Below, in pieces: positions 5,759 through 6,806 of a stretch of DNA of 6,806 nucleotides. Both the position numbers and the translations under genes were made by a program. The stretch comes from an uncultured Bacteroidota bacterium (GTDB taxonomy: Bacteria; Bacteroidota; Bacteroidia; Chitinophagales; Saprospiraceae): assembly GCA_937952445.1 (NCBI GenBank), contig CALGAA010000166.1:1-6806 (forward strand). Reading direction: 5' to 3'. Within the stretch, counting starts at the first letter, position 1; each line of letters begins with the position of its first letter. Under the pieces are notes generated by a model. That model was not told the DNA's origin and did no database searches. It saw only the letters and a program-made list of their open reading frames with translations.

Positions 5759-6806
5759 ATGCAAGCGAAATTCATCTATATCGTATTTTTCATCGGTTCC
5801 ATCTTTTTTCTGTCAGGTTGTGATGAGGAACTAACCGAAGCAAACCGGAATCCAAACGGCATCGATCCTACTGAAGCCGATCCAAATCTTTTCTTACCAA
5901 GTATTATGCAAGGTACTGCGCGTCGATATACTCATCGGGGGTATGGTCATTTTGGTGGCGTAATGCAGCATATGCAAGAGGATGGTTGGTTTACCGGTTA
6001 CAATAATTACCAGTGGACGCCCGAGAACTGGAATCACTGGTTTGCGTATCTGCGAAATAATGAGTTTGTTTTGGAACGAGCTCAAAATAGGGGTTTTACT
6101 TTTTTGGAAGGCATTACTACAACCATGAAAGCATTGGCATTTGCGACGATGAGTGATATGTGGGGAGATGTTCCATATACTGAAGCGCTCAAGGCCAGGG
6201 ATGAATCCGAAATTATTTTTCCTACTTTTGATTCTCAGGAAGTGGTATATAAAGGCGCTATCGAAGATTTTAAAAAATCAGCAAAACTGTTTGAACTTGG
6301 AGATGTGACAGGGAGCCCGGGTGGAGCTGATTTATACTTTCAGGGAAATATTCAGAATTGGCACCGATTTGCAAATTCATTGATAATGAGGTATGCGATG
6401 AGGGTTTCTGAGAAGTTACCTGAATTGGCAAAAAGAGAACTGGAAGCGGTTTATCAATCAGGTATATATATAAAGGATCATACTGAAGATGTCAAGCGCC
6501 CTTTTTACGACAGTGATCCCTGGCCCACCGCAGAGAGCACGAGTTCTTCGGGAAGTGGATTTCTCCGTCGGAAACCGTGTCAAACGTTAGTGGATGCACT
6601 GTACAAGTACAACGATCCGCGTTTATCGCTGTGGTTTGCTCCTGTGCATTGTAGATGGGTAGAAGATTATTCATTGGATAAGCCCAAGGATGAATTTATT
6701 CGAAAGAATGGAGTTTTGACAGATATATTATCTCTGACACACAAAGAATATTTATCAGAAATAGATCAGGGAAATGTATTTACCAGGCATTATAATCCTG
6801 ATCTGT
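5759..6806 (+). CDS. SusD-family surface lipoprotein (SusD-like_2 type), 3' end beyond the window
   Basis: The frame is open from ATG 5759 to the window end, giving 349 complete codons of a protein that is normally about 480-550 residues. SusD proteins sit on the cell surface as a lid over SusC and bind the substrate. A lipoprotein signal peptide ends in LSGC, with Cys21 as the lipidation site. The following DEE matches the acidic surface-export signal described for Bacteroidota lipoproteins. SusD-family features include NPNGIDP (31-37), FLPSIMQ (45-51), KALAFATMSDMWGDVPYTEA (124-143), FPTFDSQEVVYKGAIEDF (154-171) and WHRFANSLIMRYAMR (201-215). The pattern resembles the SusD-like_2/SusD-like Pfam groups more than classic SusD/RagB, by recall only. 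An aromatic cluster occupies 77-97. It lies 25 bp after susC, with an A-run (CTAAAAAA) before the ATG instead of a Shine-Dalgarno, as is usual in this phylum. No frameshift or stop was seen. Confidence 0.93.
   Translation, partial: MQAKFIYIVFFIGSIFFLSGCDEELTEANRNPNGIDPTEADPNLFLPSIMQGTARRYTHRGYGHFGGVMQHMQEDGWFTGYNNYQWTPENWNHWFAYLRNNEFVLERAQNRGFTFLEGITTTMKALAFATMSDMWGDVPYTEALKARDESEIIFPTFDSQEVVYKGAIEDFKKSAKLFELGDVTGSPGGADLYFQGNIQNWHRFANSLIMRYAMRVSEKLPELAKRELEAVYQSGIYIKDHTEDVKRPFYDSDPWPTAESTSSSGSGFLRRKPCQTLVDALYKYNDPRLSLWFAPVHCRWVEDYSLDKPKDEFIRKNGVLTDILSLTHKEYLSEIDQGNVFTRHYNPDL

Noticed and set aside
6492..6674. 60-codon minus-strand ORF inside the susD-like gene
   Set aside because: The plus-strand frame is a continuous SusD-family protein across this stretch.

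Overview
The window looks like chromosome of a Bacteroidota bacterium, most plausibly a free-living Cytophagales-type lineage. This rests on the gene set: a FecI-like ECF sigma factor, a FecR-type anti-sigma factor, a SusC-type TonB-dependent outer-membrane transporter and a SusD-family surface lipoprotein. The A-rich, Shine-Dalgarno-poor leaders agree with it. The genus cannot be named from the sequence alone.

Layout from left to right. Positions 1-42 may hold the last 13 codons of an unidentified rightward gene. A sigma gene (128-655) lies on the minus strand and ends in a small inverted repeat. A 363-bp divergent intergenic region (656-1018) has no convincing gene but several short inverted repeats and an AT-rich tract. 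On the plus strand follow fecR-like (1019-2002), susC-like (2035-5733) and susD-like (5759 to beyond the window end). Their gaps are only 32 and 25 bp, with no terminator visible in either, so they are probably one transcript.

How the genes probably work together: the SusC-like protein has an N-terminal STN signalling domain ahead of the carboxypeptidase-like domain and plug, which marks it as a transducer as well as an importer. In the established Fec-type model, substrate capture by SusD and SusC is sensed through STN by the periplasmic part of FecR, which then frees the ECF sigma factor to activate the import genes. No degradative enzyme or other substrate clue lies in the window, so the cargo (glycan, peptide or other) is unknown.

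The main architectural oddity is that the sigma gene is transcribed away from its presumed anti-sigma gene, where many Bacteroidota loci have sigma, anti-sigma, susC and susD in one direction. Smaller points are a hairpin just upstream of the fecR start, a basic linker between the STN and carboxypeptidase-like domains of SusC, and possible gene remnants at the left edge. I see no strong evidence for a wholly new system. The core is a recognisable transenvelope-regulated SusCD locus.
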